Shown: positions 28,830 through 38,211, numbered from the stretch's first letter. The stretch: DNA of 64,000 nucleotides from Mesotoga sp. BH458_6_3_2_1 (GCF_003664995.1 NZ_JFHL01000021.1:62001-126000), one strand, 5' to 3'. Notes: generated from the letters alone by a model not told the origin. Numbers and translations: made by a program.

Positions 28830-29363
28830 AGTTTAAGTGCAGCTGTTGCTTACTGTCTTTTTTACTATTCGTTGCCTTTTGATAGTCACAGATGCGAACA
28901 AGTTCATTTCAGTTGTCTCCATGAACTTAAGACCAATATATCTTTGTATTCATCTCTTGTGTACTTGGTAAAACTTGAGGAAGAAATGATCCTGATTCCG
29001 CAATCTGCTTTTCCAGAGTTTCTTTCCACTGTAATTCTATCGTTTTCTCACTAACCAAGTTCTTCTGGCTTCAGAATTTGTAGGAATCGCCATTGGCAAA
29101 AAGGATCTCTGCGCGAGATTACAGTTAGAAGTTCTCTGAGAATTGGAAAATAGAGTCGATTTAGCGGGCGATCTGTCTAGATGTTGATAACTCATGTTAT
29201 TACATTCGCATGATTGAGGGCGAATGATTCCAATGTAGGCTCTAATTGACTTTTGATAATCAATATTATTTGCAGTATAATGATAATGTTTTGTCAGCAT
29301 CTCAGGTACTCACAGCATCTGGATAGATGCGTTCATTGCTTTTCAGGTTTCTTGATCTGATTT
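28830..29363. other. Intergenic region with hairpins and a promoter for the 29,364 gene
   Basis: No gene is supported in these 534 bases. Two inverted repeats lie close together: ATAAC/GTTAT (29186-29190 / 29195-29199) and CATTCGC/GCGAATG (29202-29208 / 29219-29225). A good promoter follows at 29252-29280. The hairpins sit upstream of that promoter and could be operator sites or a transcription terminator on either strand. Confidence 0.4.
29252..29280 (+). promoter_or_regulatory. Sigma-A type promoter of the 29,364 membrane protein gene
   Basis: TTGATA (29252-29257), 17-base spacer, TATAAT (29275-29280). One hexamer mismatch and ideal spacing. A start near 29287 leaves a leader of about 75 bases. 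Its presence supports the reality of the otherwise anonymous gene downstream. Confidence 0.65.
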
Positions 29364-29849
29364 TTGGCTGTCTGGGTGATTGAATTGAAGAAGAGAGATC
29401 GTGGTGCAGTAAGCGTTGCTCACGTCCGTAGAAAAGAAAAGGCTTACAAATATTTGACCGGTGCGGGAATAGTTGTTGGTTTGTCGTCCACTGTTCTTAT
29501 CATCATGGCAAACCAGATGTCAACAAACATAGTACAAAACCCAGATTCCATAAGATTAGTCTTTCTTTTGGGAATATCACTGGCGCCAGTATCTTTTATG
29601 ATATTTATCTCCGCACAGATAGCCGCAATATCCGCGGGAATGAAGAACTGGAATCTTGTCCTTGGATTCCTATGTTCATTTCAGTCGATCATATCTTTGA
29701 TTTTCGCAAGAGATATTCTACTGCAAGACTCATCTTCGAGATTAAGCCTGCAGACACCAAACTGGTCGTCTTACATACTGTGGTCGATTCTTTTAGCCTC
29801 TCTCATACTTACCGTTATCGTGGGAGTCTATTCAAGGAAGAGTGTATGA
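29364..29849 (+). CDS. Hypothetical four-span membrane protein
   Basis: A 161-residue protein with a basic N terminus (RRKEKAYKYLTG) and four hydrophobic segments near residues 31-48, 65-90, 95-113 and 136-157. No family was recognised. The reading frame starts at TTG; GTG 29376 and a later TTG are possible starts and none has a clear ribosome site. A good promoter lies 85 bases upstream. Its 3' end overlaps the convergent flavin reductase gene by 18 bases. Confidence 0.6.
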   Translation: MAVWVIELKKRDRGAVSVAHVRRKEKAYKYLTGAGIVVGLSSTVLIIMANQMSTNIVQNPDSIRLVFLLGISLAPVSFMIFISAQIAAISAGMKNWNLVLGFLCSFQSIISLIFARDILLQDSSSRLSLQTPNWSSYILWSILLASLILTVIVGVYSRKSV

Positions 29850-30335
29850 ATCGGTGATTTCTCCAAATATGAGCGAATGATATGAGTTATCGCCGTAGAA
29901 AGTGCTTGCTATGCTTCCATTCAGAGCAAGAGGTGTTAATGCTTCCTTAGAAACAACGCGGCATTCCAATACTTTATCTGCCTCACCCACTACCACTATC
30001 GATGGTGACATTCCCTCTTGTGGAGTCAAACCGGTTTCCTTAAACTTGTCAAAATACTTTCCGCTTCTTGTCCCGCAGAAGTCTAGAGCCTCCTGCCACT
30101 TTTCTGACATGAAGTTAACGGAGAAGCCGTCACTACTCCTGAAGAAATTATGAGTAAATCTACTCGGTCTGATCATGGCGATGAACACTGGCCGATTCCA
30201 GGTATTGCCTAAGAAACCCCAGGCAACTGTCATCAGGTTAGTTTCCACTCCGTCGGTTACCCCAATCAGAACTTTGCCTGCCTTAAGACTTTCTAGAAGC
30301 TCTGTTGAATACTCTGGAAAGCTGAATTCAGTCAT
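29832..30335 (-). CDS. Flavin reductase-like FMN-binding split-barrel protein
   Basis: A 167-residue protein of the flavin reductase-like family. The split-barrel features are visible: LIGVTDGVETNLMTVAWGFLG, then RPVFIAMIRPSRFTHNFFRSSDGFSVNF. It binds FMN and may reduce flavin or flavoprotein partners. The start chosen is ATG 30335 after GGAGG; the TTG at 30347 lies in the ribosome site. It follows the peroxiredoxin gene by about 40 bases on the same strand, so a redox operon is likely. Confidence 0.85.
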   Translation of the reverse strand: MTEFSFPEYSTELLESLKAGKVLIGVTDGVETNLMTVAWGFLGNTWNRPVFIAMIRPSRFTHNFFRSSDGFSVNFMSEKWQEALDFCGTRSGKYFDKFKETGLTPQEGMSPSIVVVGEADKVLECRVVSKEALTPLALNGSIASTFYGDNSYHSLIFGEITDSYTLP

Positions 30336-30376
30336 GTTAACCTCCAATAACTAAGGCGATGGGATATTCCCCGTCG

Positions 30377-30844
30377 CTAAATCTTCTTCAGCTGATTTGA
30401 GATTTCTGCGTAGTCGGGTTCTACTCTCGGATCTTCCGAAACCCATGTGTAAGCTATCTTGCCATCTTTGTTCACTATGAACACAGCCCTCTTTGAGACC
30501 ATAAGGCCTTTGACACCGGAAAAATCCTCGTGCACACCACCGTATTTCCTCGACACTCCCCCTCCTATATCGGAAAGCAACTGAAAGGAAAGAGAATTCT
30601 GCTCTTTAAAGGCTTTGTTGGCAAAGGGGCTGTCCATACTTATTCCCAGGATAATGGCATTCATGGTATCGAAATTCGCCAGTGAATCTCTGAAAGTGCA
30701 GAGTTCTCTTTGACAGACACTTGTGAATGCACCGGGATAGAAAACGAGAACAACTTTCTTTCCTAGATATTCGTTTAGCTTGTACTCTTTGAGATCTGAA
30801 CCGAAGAGCGAAAAATCTTCGCTCTTTTCTCCCTTAAGCAACAT
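30377..30844 (-). CDS. Peroxiredoxin of the Bcp/PrxQ type
   Basis: A 155-residue thioredoxin-fold peroxidase. The active site FYPGAFTSVCQRELC has the peroxidatic Cys in the expected T-x2-C position and a second Cys five residues on, the atypical 2-Cys Bcp/PrxQ arrangement. It reduces hydrogen peroxide or organic peroxides at the expense of thioredoxin. AGGAGGT precedes the ATG. It is first of a two-gene group with the flavin reductase, and adds to the catalase as an oxidative-stress function in the window. Confidence 0.92.
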   Translation of the reverse strand: MLLKGEKSEDFSLFGSDLKEYKLNEYLGKKVVLVFYPGAFTSVCQRELCTFRDSLANFDTMNAIILGISMDSPFANKAFKEQNSLSFQLLSDIGGGVSRKYGGVHEDFSGVKGLMVSKRAVFIVNKDGKIAYTWVSEDPRVEPDYAEISNQLKKI

Positions 30845-30921
30845 TCTATGTACCTCCTAAAACCGTCTATAATTGTCATATTAATTCTAGCAGATGATAA
30901 GCGTGATACATAGAAGAAGAA

Positions 30922-31189
30922 ACACCATGCATCCTTAATCGACAGTGACAACCTGGCCGTATTTGCCATCCGGCTCAGACTGAGCGCCCCCACGGCACAC
31001 GAGAGTGCTCGCTTATGGCTGCTTCCTCCCGGATCTGACCAGGTTCGCAAGTTCCCGTTGCGCAGGACTCAATCCTCAACACCTTCAGACAAACCGACAC
31101 CAAACCGGCAAAGCCTCAAAAGGCATTCGGCCCCGCGTGTGGCGGATTTCGGGTACAGGGAACCGCCAGCTCCCCGCCTAGCATGGTGT
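30922..31189 (-). ncRNA. ffs: Signal recognition particle RNA, large bacterial type with Alu domain
   Basis: Read on the minus strand, the RNA starts ACACCATGCTAGGCGGGGAG and contains the conserved domain IV hairpin GTCAGATCCGGGAGGAAGCA preceded by CCTGCGCAACGGGAAC. The 3' end, GGATGCATGGTGT, closes the molecule by pairing with the 5' ACACCATGC. At 268 bases with the 5' Alu-type region it is the long form known from Bacillus and Thermotoga. A T-rich stretch follows the 3' end. A promoter at 31196-31224 predicts a start at the structural 5' end. Confidence 0.95.
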
Positions 31190-31195
31190 AACTAC

Positions 31196-31224
31196 ATTAT
31201 ATAGTTTGTCTTCGTAGCTTTCAA
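31196..31224 (-). promoter_or_regulatory. Promoter of the SRP RNA gene
   Basis: On the minus strand TTGAAA (31224-31219), 17-base spacer, TATAAT (31201-31196). The predicted start, six or seven bases after the -10 box, falls at 31189, where the closing helix of the SRP RNA begins. Confidence 0.8.
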
Positions 31225-31231
31225 GTACTAG

Positions 31232-32656
31232 TCAATTGTTGAGTCTTGTGAAGTCAATTCCAAGCACAAGAACGTTTCTATTTGAATAAGTCCTCTTAGT
31301 GCCCGGCAAAATGAGTCTCTTGACCCCGGCTGCTATGAGTTTTCTTATTAACTCGTCGCTCAAATCATTATCGCAAGCCATAACCGAATCTCTGAGATCG
31401 CGCTTTGTAAAGTCGTAGTTCATCATTTCTCCGTAACTCAATCCGCTCAGAAGAAGCAAACTCTCTCCATCTCTGAAGATCGATAAATTATTCGCCCTAT
31501 TTATACGGGAGCAGTAGAGAGCGAGCTTGTCATCAATCTCAAGTTCGTAGTCTTTCAACTTGAACGTGCGTTCTCTTACGAAGTAGTTTCCAAAGCCGGA
31601 ATATGTCTCTTCGGAAAGCGACACCGCCTCATGCACAGGAGCTGTCAGTATCATGATGTCTCTTTCTCGCGCGGCTCGTATCGCATCACGATCAAAAACG
31701 CCGCCGAAAGCCTCGATCCCACTTTCATGAAGCGTCTTGAGAGTATCTCCGTCGATGGCATAAGTAGAAGCGAACATCGTATCAGGACCGCCATCAGAAG
31801 TTTGCTCTGGCAATCTGCCTGAACAGACTTTGACTATTTTCCCTTTGTCAAGGAATACGGAGATGTTGTCACTGTAATAATAGAGTTCCATGAACACGTT
31901 CATATTCCTCAGTTGTGATTTCTTCAGCCCCACCGAAGGGTTCCCGATCTGAACCTCGTCTAGCAGTCCCGGTTCCTGTGTGAGTTTTAGCACGTTAGCG
32001 CTCTGAGAGGGATTATCACCATAGAGAAGCTGCATAACGTGTTCCATGACCGTGTAGTCGTATTTCTCGGATGCAAATATCTGAGAGAGAGCCTTATGGA
32101 TAGATGAATTGTAGAGCATGGCAGCATAGATCGCTTTAAGCGCGTATCTTCTTCTCTTGAGAAGAGGAACGTCTCCACAATCTTCCAAACTCGCGATAAC
32201 TTCTTCATAGTCCGAAGGATCTGATATCACAACAATATCCCTATGATTCTTAGCACTTGCCATCAACAGAGCAGGTCCACTTACATCAATTTCCTTCGAC
32301 AGGTTGGATTCGTCAGGCGATTCCTTTACAGCTGACTCAAAAGGCTTCAGGTTAAGAACTATCAAGTCGAAAGGAAGAATCGAGTGCTCCCTCATCTCAT
32401 AAATGTGCTCAGGAAGATCCTGAATCGCAAGTATTCCACCAATTATCTTTGGGTGAATAGCTTTCAACCTTCCGTCAAATATCGGTGGGAAACCAGTATA
32501 GTCTGCAACCTTTATTGCCTTTATACCGTGAGCTATGAGGTATTCTGCAGTATGATCAGTTGCTACTATCTCTACCGCATTTGAAGCAAGATAGCCTGCT
32601 ATTGTCTCCACTTCTGACTTGTTGTGAACACTGATAAACGCACGCTTGATGTTCAT
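31232..32656 (-). CDS. PurH-like protein with a degenerate AICAR transformylase domain
   Basis: A 474-residue homologue of bifunctional PurH (IMP cyclohydrolase plus AICAR transformylase). The N-terminal cyclohydrolase part is recognisable: FISVHNKSEVE, ATDHTAEYL, GRLKAIHPKI, NLKPFE and IDVSGPALLMASAKN. The junction YGDNPSQSA corresponds to the usual YGENPHQ. In the C-terminal half the transformylase hallmarks are missing: the K-H-x-x-P-C-G loop is replaced by KVCSGRL, and the late SDAFFPF motif by DNDLSDEL. So formyl transfer is unlikely, and cyclohydrolase activity is open. GGGAGGTG precedes the ATG. Confidence 0.85.
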   Translation of the reverse strand: MNIKRAFISVHNKSEVETIAGYLASNAVEIVATDHTAEYLIAHGIKAIKVADYTGFPPIFDGRLKAIHPKIIGGILAIQDLPEHIYEMREHSILPFDLIVLNLKPFESAVKESPDESNLSKEIDVSGPALLMASAKNHRDIVVISDPSDYEEVIASLEDCGDVPLLKRRRYALKAIYAAMLYNSSIHKALSQIFASEKYDYTVMEHVMQLLYGDNPSQSANVLKLTQEPGLLDEVQIGNPSVGLKKSQLRNMNVFMELYYYSDNISVFLDKGKIVKVCSGRLPEQTSDGGPDTMFASTYAIDGDTLKTLHESGIEAFGGVFDRDAIRAARERDIMILTAPVHEAVSLSEETYSGFGNYFVRERTFKLKDYELEIDDKLALYCSRINRANNLSIFRDGESLLLLSGLSYGEMMNYDFTKRDLRDSVMACDNDLSDELIRKLIAAGVKRLILPGTKRTYSNRNVLVLGIDFTRLNN

Positions 32657-32790
32657 CAGGCACCTCCCTGTGATTAGTTTATCATCAATTCTTGCTCGAA
32701 ATCTCTCAAGATAGTTCCCTTAATGTATAGAATTAGATATATACTAAAGTATCTCACGCCCATGGGTCGGGCAAGGATAGCGGGGGAAAC

Positions 32791-34116
32791 ATGACTGAAA
32801 AGGAACTGATTCAGAAGTGTGAATCTAGAGAAATTGGTTTTGTGAGGCTTCAGATAACCGATATAAACGGTATGCTGAAGAATGTGGAAGTCCCTGCAAG
32901 AATGCTACCTGCAATTCTGGAAAAGGGTGCGATGTTCGACGGCTCTTCAATCGATGGCTTTGTGAGAATCGAGGAGTCCGACATGTATCTACGACCGGAT
33001 CTTTCAACTTTTGCTTTCCTTCCCTGGGACAATGGTCAGGGAAAAACCATACGACTCATTTGTGATGTCTACAAACCTGATGGGACACCCTTTGAGGGAG
33101 ACCCAAGATATGTTTTGAAGAGAGTAATCCAGAAAGCTAAAAACATGGGGTTCGAGACTTACGCCGGTCCGGAACCTGAGTTCTTTATAGTCAAGAGAGA
33201 CCGTGACTGTGGAAAACCGATCGGTGCGTTTCTGGATACGGGAAGTTATTTCGACCTCCTTCCAGTTGACGGAGGCGAGGAGGTAAGGAAACAGATCGTA
33301 CTTTCTCTACAGGAAATGGGCTTTGAAGTTGAGGCGGCACATCATGAGGTAGCCCCTTCTCAACACGAAATTGACTTCAGATACACTGACATACTGAAAA
33401 CCGCAGATAACGTCCAGACGTTCAAATGGGTTGTGAAGACGATAGCTATAGCCAATGGATTTCATGCAACATTTATGCCGAAGCCCTTTTCGGGAGTCAA
33501 CGGATCAGGGATGCATGTCCATATGAGCCTCTTCTCGGACGGCAACAATGCCTTTTACGATTTCTCAAAAGATCACGGGTTAAGTGAAACCGCTCTGAGT
33601 TTCGTCGGGGGAATTATCTTACGAGCAAAAGAGATTACCGCCGTTACAAATCCAACTATAAACAGCTATAAGAGACTTACACCGGGATACGAGGCCCCCG
33701 TGAATATCTCTTGGGCGCTGGGAAACAGGAGCGCAATGATCAGAATACCCAGCACTAGGGGAGAAGGAACCAGACTTGAATTCAGAAGTCCCGATCCTAC
33801 GTGCAATCCTTACCTTGCGCTAGCATTGACTCTCGCAGCCGGTCTTGACGGTATTGAGAAAAAGATCGAGCCACCAAATCCGGTAGACGAGAATATTTTC
33901 AAGATGAAAGGCTCGAGAAGAAAAGAACTGATGATAGAAAACCTTCCCGGGACTCTAATCAATGCTCTTGAGTTTACTAGGAACAGCGAATTCGTGAAAT
34001 CGACGCTAGGTGATCACATTTTCAGTACCTTCGTCAGATCAAAAGAGGGTGAATGGAACGAATTCTGCGCTTCGGTCACCGACTGGGAGATCCGTAAATA
34101 TCTGGAACTCTACTGA
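32791..34116 (+). CDS. glnA: Glutamine synthetase type I
   Basis: A 441-residue GSI-alpha-size glutamine synthetase, making glutamine from glutamate, ammonia and ATP. Motifs seen: FDGSSIDGF, GPEPEFFIV (metal glutamates), VNGSGMHVHMSL, NPTINSYKRLTPGYEAPVNISW (ATP and glutamate binding) and RLEFRSPDPTCNPYLALA. The tyrosine adenylylation motif NLYDLP of beta-type enzymes is absent (MIENLPGTL), so control is probably by feedback or a GlnR-like route. GGGGGA precedes the ATG. It is a single-gene unit. Confidence 0.97.
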   Translation: MTEKELIQKCESREIGFVRLQITDINGMLKNVEVPARMLPAILEKGAMFDGSSIDGFVRIEESDMYLRPDLSTFAFLPWDNGQGKTIRLICDVYKPDGTPFEGDPRYVLKRVIQKAKNMGFETYAGPEPEFFIVKRDRDCGKPIGAFLDTGSYFDLLPVDGGEEVRKQIVLSLQEMGFEVEAAHHEVAPSQHEIDFRYTDILKTADNVQTFKWVVKTIAIANGFHATFMPKPFSGVNGSGMHVHMSLFSDGNNAFYDFSKDHGLSETALSFVGGIILRAKEITAVTNPTINSYKRLTPGYEAPVNISWALGNRSAMIRIPSTRGEGTRLEFRSPDPTCNPYLALALTLAAGLDGIEKKIEPPNPVDENIFKMKGSRRKELMIENLPGTLINALEFTRNSEFVKSTLGDHIFSTFVRSKEGEWNEFCASVTDWEIRKYLELY

Positions 34117-34231
34117 GAAAAATTTCGCAAATAGGTTGGAAGGATAAAAGCAGTCTGACTTTTCTCGATATGCATTCTAGGGCGAATTATCCTTAAGTCA
34201 AGTGAATTTATTCGGTCTTATCCAAACATAG

Positions 34232-34256
34232 GTGCCCGGGCAGATTATCCGGGCAC
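34232..34256. terminator. Hairpin between convergent glnA and the zinc-ribbon gene
   Basis: GTGCCCGG (34232-34239) pairs perfectly with CCGGGCAC (34249-34256) over a nine-base loop. It lies between two convergent gene ends and so probably stops transcription from both sides. There is no long T-run on either strand, which lowers confidence. Confidence 0.5.
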
Positions 34257-34273
34257 TTCGGTATATGAAAAAA

Positions 34274-34477
34274 TCAGTGTCCGCAGGTTGAGCAACTTCC
34301 ACCAGAGCATGAGCCGCAACTGTCGGAACCCGAGGATGATCCGAAACTTGAAATATTAGTTATCTGCTTTGAGAGAATACCTCCGCATTTTTCACAGGGA
34401 GGCACCGGAGCGCTCATCCCCAAAAGAAGACTCTCCTCGTGACCACATTCTTTGCAGACAAAACTGTATAAAGGCAA
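34274..34477 (-). CDS. FmdB-family zinc ribbon protein
   Basis: A 67-residue protein starting (M)PLYSFVCKECGHEE, the standard opening of FmdB-type putative regulatory zinc ribbons, with a second pair CEKCGG completing a four-Cys site. The C-terminal tail is rich in glycine, serine and cysteine (SCSGGSCSTCGH) and may bind metal. The start is TTG 34477, seven bases after GGAGG; the ATG at 34498 lies upstream of that ribosome site and overlaps the PmbA stop. It is last in the TldD-PmbA-FmdB run. Confidence 0.85.
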   Translation of the reverse strand: MPLYSFVCKECGHEESLLLGMSAPVPPCEKCGGILSKQITNISSFGSSSGSDSCGSCSGGSCSTCGH

Positions 34478-34494
34478 AAGAGTCACCTCCGTTA

Positions 34495-35838
34495 TCATTC
34501 AGAAGCCACATCTATCTCATCTACTAAGACTGAAGGAGAACTCACACGATAGATAGATGAAACAAAATCGCTGCCAACTTCGACAATGCCATTATAGACC
34601 TTCAATATATTCGAAGATATCGTAAACTGCTCTATGGGACTGCTTATCTTTCCATCCTTCACGAAAAAGCCGCTTGCTCCGAGTGAAAACTCGCCCGAAA
34701 CCTGATTCGTTCCTGAATGAAGGCCGGCAAGATCGGTTACGAAAATACCTTCACCCATAGTTTCGAGGAGTTCATCGAAACTCAAGTCTCCCGATCTAAT
34801 AACAGTATTCACTGGGGCTATTGAAGGCTTTGACCTGTAAGTACCCCTTACTGAGTTTCCCGTTGACTTCGTGCCTTCTTTCGCGGCCGTTCTCAAGTCA
34901 TACAAAAGAGTCTTCAACTCACCTCTCTCAACAAGCGCTTTTTTGCACGTCGGCACTCCTTCGTCGTCAAACGGCTTACTGTAAGGACTCTCGGGAAGAA
35001 ATGGGTCGTCGTACACCGTAAGTTTGCTCGATCCAATTACGGTCCCCATTTTCCCTTTCAAGATGGAAAGGCCCCTCTGAACGTTGTCCGCCGAGTACAT
35101 AGAGGTGAAAGTTCCGAAAAGCTGTCCGAAGACATCGTTTCTGAAAACGACTCTGTACTTTCCACTCTTCACATTTCCGGCACCGAGTTGATCTATGGCC
35201 CTCTTTGAAGCCTCTTCAGCGACTCTTTTCACATCCAGCTCTTCAGGCGTTCTGACAAGTGAGAAACTGAAGCCTGTCTTCTTAGATTTCTCGTCGCCTG
35301 CGAGACTCACTACAACGGCAAATCCACCGTCGCTCTTGTACCGCCTATTCAATCCGAGTGTATTGATTATGGTTACTTCCGACCAGGTATCGGCAGATCT
35401 GCATGTAGGAACCATAAGGATCTTCTTATCGTATTCCAGAGCCAGCTTCTCAAGAGACACAACGGTATCGATCTTCTCCTTCACGGTCTTCTTCTGGAAG
35501 ACTCCCGAGTAACCTTCAAAGTTACTGTACTCACCAGTTCCGTCATGGAAGATATACACATCTTCTCCGCTTGCTATTGAGCAGTTCTCAAAAGCCTCTT
35601 CGACCAGCAGTGTCGCTGCCTCTTCGCTTAGAATCTCTGAAAATGCCGTTCCGATCTTTCCGTTCTTGAGACCTCTGAAGTAAACTTCTATCGAACTTGC
35701 ATCCGTATATGAATCGATTTCTCCATTCAGAGAGCTTAACTGAAATTCTCCACCCCTCGAATAATAGATCTCGGCTTCATCAAAGCCCTTTTCTCTGGAG
35801 ATTTTGAAAGCCTTGTCGGCAAAGGTATTGAAATCCAT
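34495..35838 (-). CDS. TldD/PmbA-family protein, PmbA (TldE)-like partner
   Basis: A 447-residue member of the TldD/PmbA metalloprotease family. It lacks the HExxxH motif of the TldD partner, as TldE proteins do. Family features are DEAEIYYSRGGEFQLS, GTYRSKPSIAPVNTVIRSG and the C-terminal FVTDLAGLHSGTNQVSGEFSLGASGFFVKDG. TldD and TldE form a heterodimer that degrades unfolded peptides or matures peptides. GGGGGG precedes the ATG, which overlaps the tldD stop by one base. Confidence 0.9.
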   Translation of the reverse strand: MDFNTFADKAFKISREKGFDEAEIYYSRGGEFQLSSLNGEIDSYTDASSIEVYFRGLKNGKIGTAFSEILSEEAATLLVEEAFENCSIASGEDVYIFHDGTGEYSNFEGYSGVFQKKTVKEKIDTVVSLEKLALEYDKKILMVPTCRSADTWSEVTIINTLGLNRRYKSDGGFAVVVSLAGDEKSKKTGFSFSLVRTPEELDVKRVAEEASKRAIDQLGAGNVKSGKYRVVFRNDVFGQLFGTFTSMYSADNVQRGLSILKGKMGTVIGSSKLTVYDDPFLPESPYSKPFDDEGVPTCKKALVERGELKTLLYDLRTAAKEGTKSTGNSVRGTYRSKPSIAPVNTVIRSGDLSFDELLETMGEGIFVTDLAGLHSGTNQVSGEFSLGASGFFVKDGKISSPIEQFTISSNILKVYNGIVEVGSDFVSSIYRVSSPSVLVDEIDVASE

Positions 35839-37223
35839 CAATTTCGCCCCCCAACAATCAGTTCAGACACTCTTACCGTTGGCTGGCCCACATCGGCCGG
35901 GATCGAACCCGAGATCGACCCGCACATGCCCTGCCCACGTTCGAGATCGTTGCCAACCATATCAATCTTCGTAAGGACCTCATTGCCCTTTCCGATAAGT
36001 GTCGCACCCCTTACCGGTCTTGTTATCCTTCCCTTCTCTATCATGTATCCTTCCTTTACTGCGAAATTGAATTCACCCGTGGAAGGCATAACCGATCCCC
36101 CGCCGAGAGACTTCGCGTAAAGACCGTAGTCTGTGGCAGCTATTATCTCCTCGGGATAGTACTCTCCGGGAAGAAGGAACGTATTGCTCATTCTCGATGT
36201 CGGCGCAAACGTGTAATCCTGTCTTCTTGCACTTCCAGTAGGTTGCATTTTCATCTTTATTCCACCAAGCCGATCGATCATGTAGCTTTTGAGAACTCCT
36301 TTATCGATCAATAAATTTCTCCTGGTCGGAGTACCTTCATCGTCAACATTTGCCGAGCCCCAGGCATTGGGAATTGTCGGATCATCTACCGCAGAGACAC
36401 ATTCATTTGCTATCTTCTGACCGAGCTTACCGGAAAATACAGACGCGCCTTTCGCGACTCCCGTGGCCTCGAGTGCATGACCGCAGGCTTCGTGGAATAT
36501 TACTCCTCCAAACTCGTTGGAGATTATCACAGGCATACGTCCAGCAGGAGCGAATTCCGCCCTTACCATTCTGTCTGCGATTCTTGCGGCCCTTTCTCCG
36601 GCGGCTCTGGGATCGACCATATTGAAGAACTCAAAACCCATGGCTGCTCCCGGTCCGTAGAAACCGCTTTCCATTTGTCCGTCTTTTGTGGCAACCGCTG
36701 ATATCGCCAGTCGCGTTCTTACGCGGCGATCCTGAGCCTTCACACCTTCGGAATTGTAGATCCAGACATTTTGATCGTATTCGATGAAATTCACGACAAC
36801 CTGAGATATGGTCGCTGCGAAGGTCGACGCTCCTTCATGGGCAAGTTGCATAACTCTTACCTTCTCTTTCTTCGGGACATTATTCGGCGAAAAGAGAACT
36901 GGACAGACGTCAACAAACTCTTCATTTCTAAAATCAATAACTGAATCCGCCACCCTATCCTGACTTATAACGGCCTTCAGCCTTTCTGCAACTTTCATGA
37001 GACCATCGAGCGAAAGTTCGTTTGTGTAAGCATAGATACTTCTTGTACCTTTAAAGGCACGTAACCCAGCTCCGAACAATTTCCCCGAAACGCTTCCTTC
37101 TACCTCACCCTGAACCATGTTTATACTTCCCGTATATCTCTCTTCCAAAAAGATCTCTGCAAAATCCGCTCCGCCAGACAGTATCCTGTTGATAACTGCG
37201 GAGTATGCTTCATCTGAATGCAT
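35838..37223 (-). CDS. tldD: TldD-family metalloprotease
   Basis: A 461-residue TldD-type protease. The zinc motif H-E-x3-H is intact in FHEACGHALEA (H244, E245, H249), and a cysteine near the C terminus in ERGQGMCGSISGS is the expected third zinc ligand. It should form the catalytic subunit with the neighbouring PmbA-like protein. TTGGAGGTG precedes the ATG. No peptide precursor gene was recognised next to it, so it more likely serves general peptide degradation. Confidence 0.93.
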   Translation of the reverse strand: MHSDEAYSAVINRILSGGADFAEIFLEERYTGSINMVQGEVEGSVSGKLFGAGLRAFKGTRSIYAYTNELSLDGLMKVAERLKAVISQDRVADSVIDFRNEEFVDVCPVLFSPNNVPKKEKVRVMQLAHEGASTFAATISQVVVNFIEYDQNVWIYNSEGVKAQDRRVRTRLAISAVATKDGQMESGFYGPGAAMGFEFFNMVDPRAAGERAARIADRMVRAEFAPAGRMPVIISNEFGGVIFHEACGHALEATGVAKGASVFSGKLGQKIANECVSAVDDPTIPNAWGSANVDDEGTPTRRNLLIDKGVLKSYMIDRLGGIKMKMQPTGSARRQDYTFAPTSRMSNTFLLPGEYYPEEIIAATDYGLYAKSLGGGSVMPSTGEFNFAVKEGYMIEKGRITRPVRGATLIGKGNEVLTKIDMVGNDLERGQGMCGSISGSIPADVGQPTVRVSELIVGGRN

Positions 37224-37320
37224 GATGCACCTCCAATCTTGTTAGGTATTCTTACAATTTTACAACATTATCGGGATTCAGGTCTTAACAAAGGAACCGA
37301 AATCTAAAGCCAAGCGGAAT

Positions 37321-38211
37321 TCACCTTCTGGATCTCCTGGAAACCCCATATTTAAGGAGAATTGGTCTTCCTGCGAGATTTCTAAGAACAAACCTAATCG
37401 TTATGGCGCCTATTACTACGGCCCCTCCAATCATAGGAAGTCTACCGGGAATCTCTCCCATGAATAAGAAGACCCAGACGGGACTGAGAATAGGTTCAAT
37501 CATGAGAATCAAAATGGCCTCAAGAGCCGTAGAATGTTTGATTGCTTCAGAGTAGAAAACATAAGATAATCCCAGTTGTGCCACGCCCAAAATGAAGAGG
37601 TTGATCCATCCGGAAGGACTCGGCAGAGACCCCACAATGAAGGGCACTCCGATCACAGCCGTCAGTATGTTTCCAAGAAGTACTGACTCCATCGGCGAAC
37701 CATCCTTCTGAAGTCTCATGAAGATGTTGAAAAGAGCAAAGGTAACTCCGCTGGCAACCGCCAGAATATTTCCCGTCATTCCCCTGCTGTCCAGGCTTTC
37801 AAAGAAGAAGAGCGCCATACCGCCAAAGACCGCAATAATGGTGATCCAGTCGAGGAGCTTCGCCCTCTCCCTCAATATCCATGCGCTCAACAGAGCAACA
37901 TATATAGGCGCGGTTGATTGAAGCAGAATAGCATTTGCAGCCGTTGTCATCTTGTTTGCCGAAACAAAGAGAATCACCGTGGCCGAGTAAGAGAGTGCAG
38001 AGGCTATCTGCGGCGGGGACCATGTGAATTTCGGTTTTCCAAGGGCAAGGAGTATTACCAGGGATGCTATTATGCTCCTCATTCCCGATATCGCAAGAGG
38101 GTTTGAGTCGACGTTCTTGATCAAGAGACCTCCGGTGCTCCAAAGAAGACCGGTAAGAATCAATAAGATCACTGACTTTGTTCCAGAAGACTTCTCTTTA
38201 CTCCTGTTCAT
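37321..38211 (-). CDS. EamA-family (DMT superfamily) transporter
   Basis: A 296-residue polytopic membrane protein of two EamA halves with ten hydrophobic segments (GLLWSTGGLLIKNVDSNPLA near the start; LILMIEPILSPVWVFLFMGE in the second half). It has a basic C-terminal tail. GGCAGGTG precedes the ATG. It is unrelated in detail to the EamA protein at 22,058 and substrate is unknown. Its upstream side is the repeat-rich intergenic region. Confidence 0.9.
   Translation of the reverse strand: MNRSKEKSSGTKSVILLILTGLLWSTGGLLIKNVDSNPLAISGMRSIIASLVILLALGKPKFTWSPPQIASALSYSATVILFVSANKMTTAANAILLQSTAPIYVALLSAWILRERAKLLDWITIIAVFGGMALFFFESLDSRGMTGNILAVASGVTFALFNIFMRLQKDGSPMESVLLGNILTAVIGVPFIVGSLPSPSGWINLFILGVAQLGLSYVFYSEAIKHSTALEAILILMIEPILSPVWVFLFMGEIPGRLPMIGGAVVIGAITIRFVLRNLAGRPILLKYGVSRRSRR

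Noticed and set aside
28830-29363. Possible noncoding RNA in the hairpin-containing region
   Set aside because: The hairpins are short and unconnected; no known RNA family features were found.
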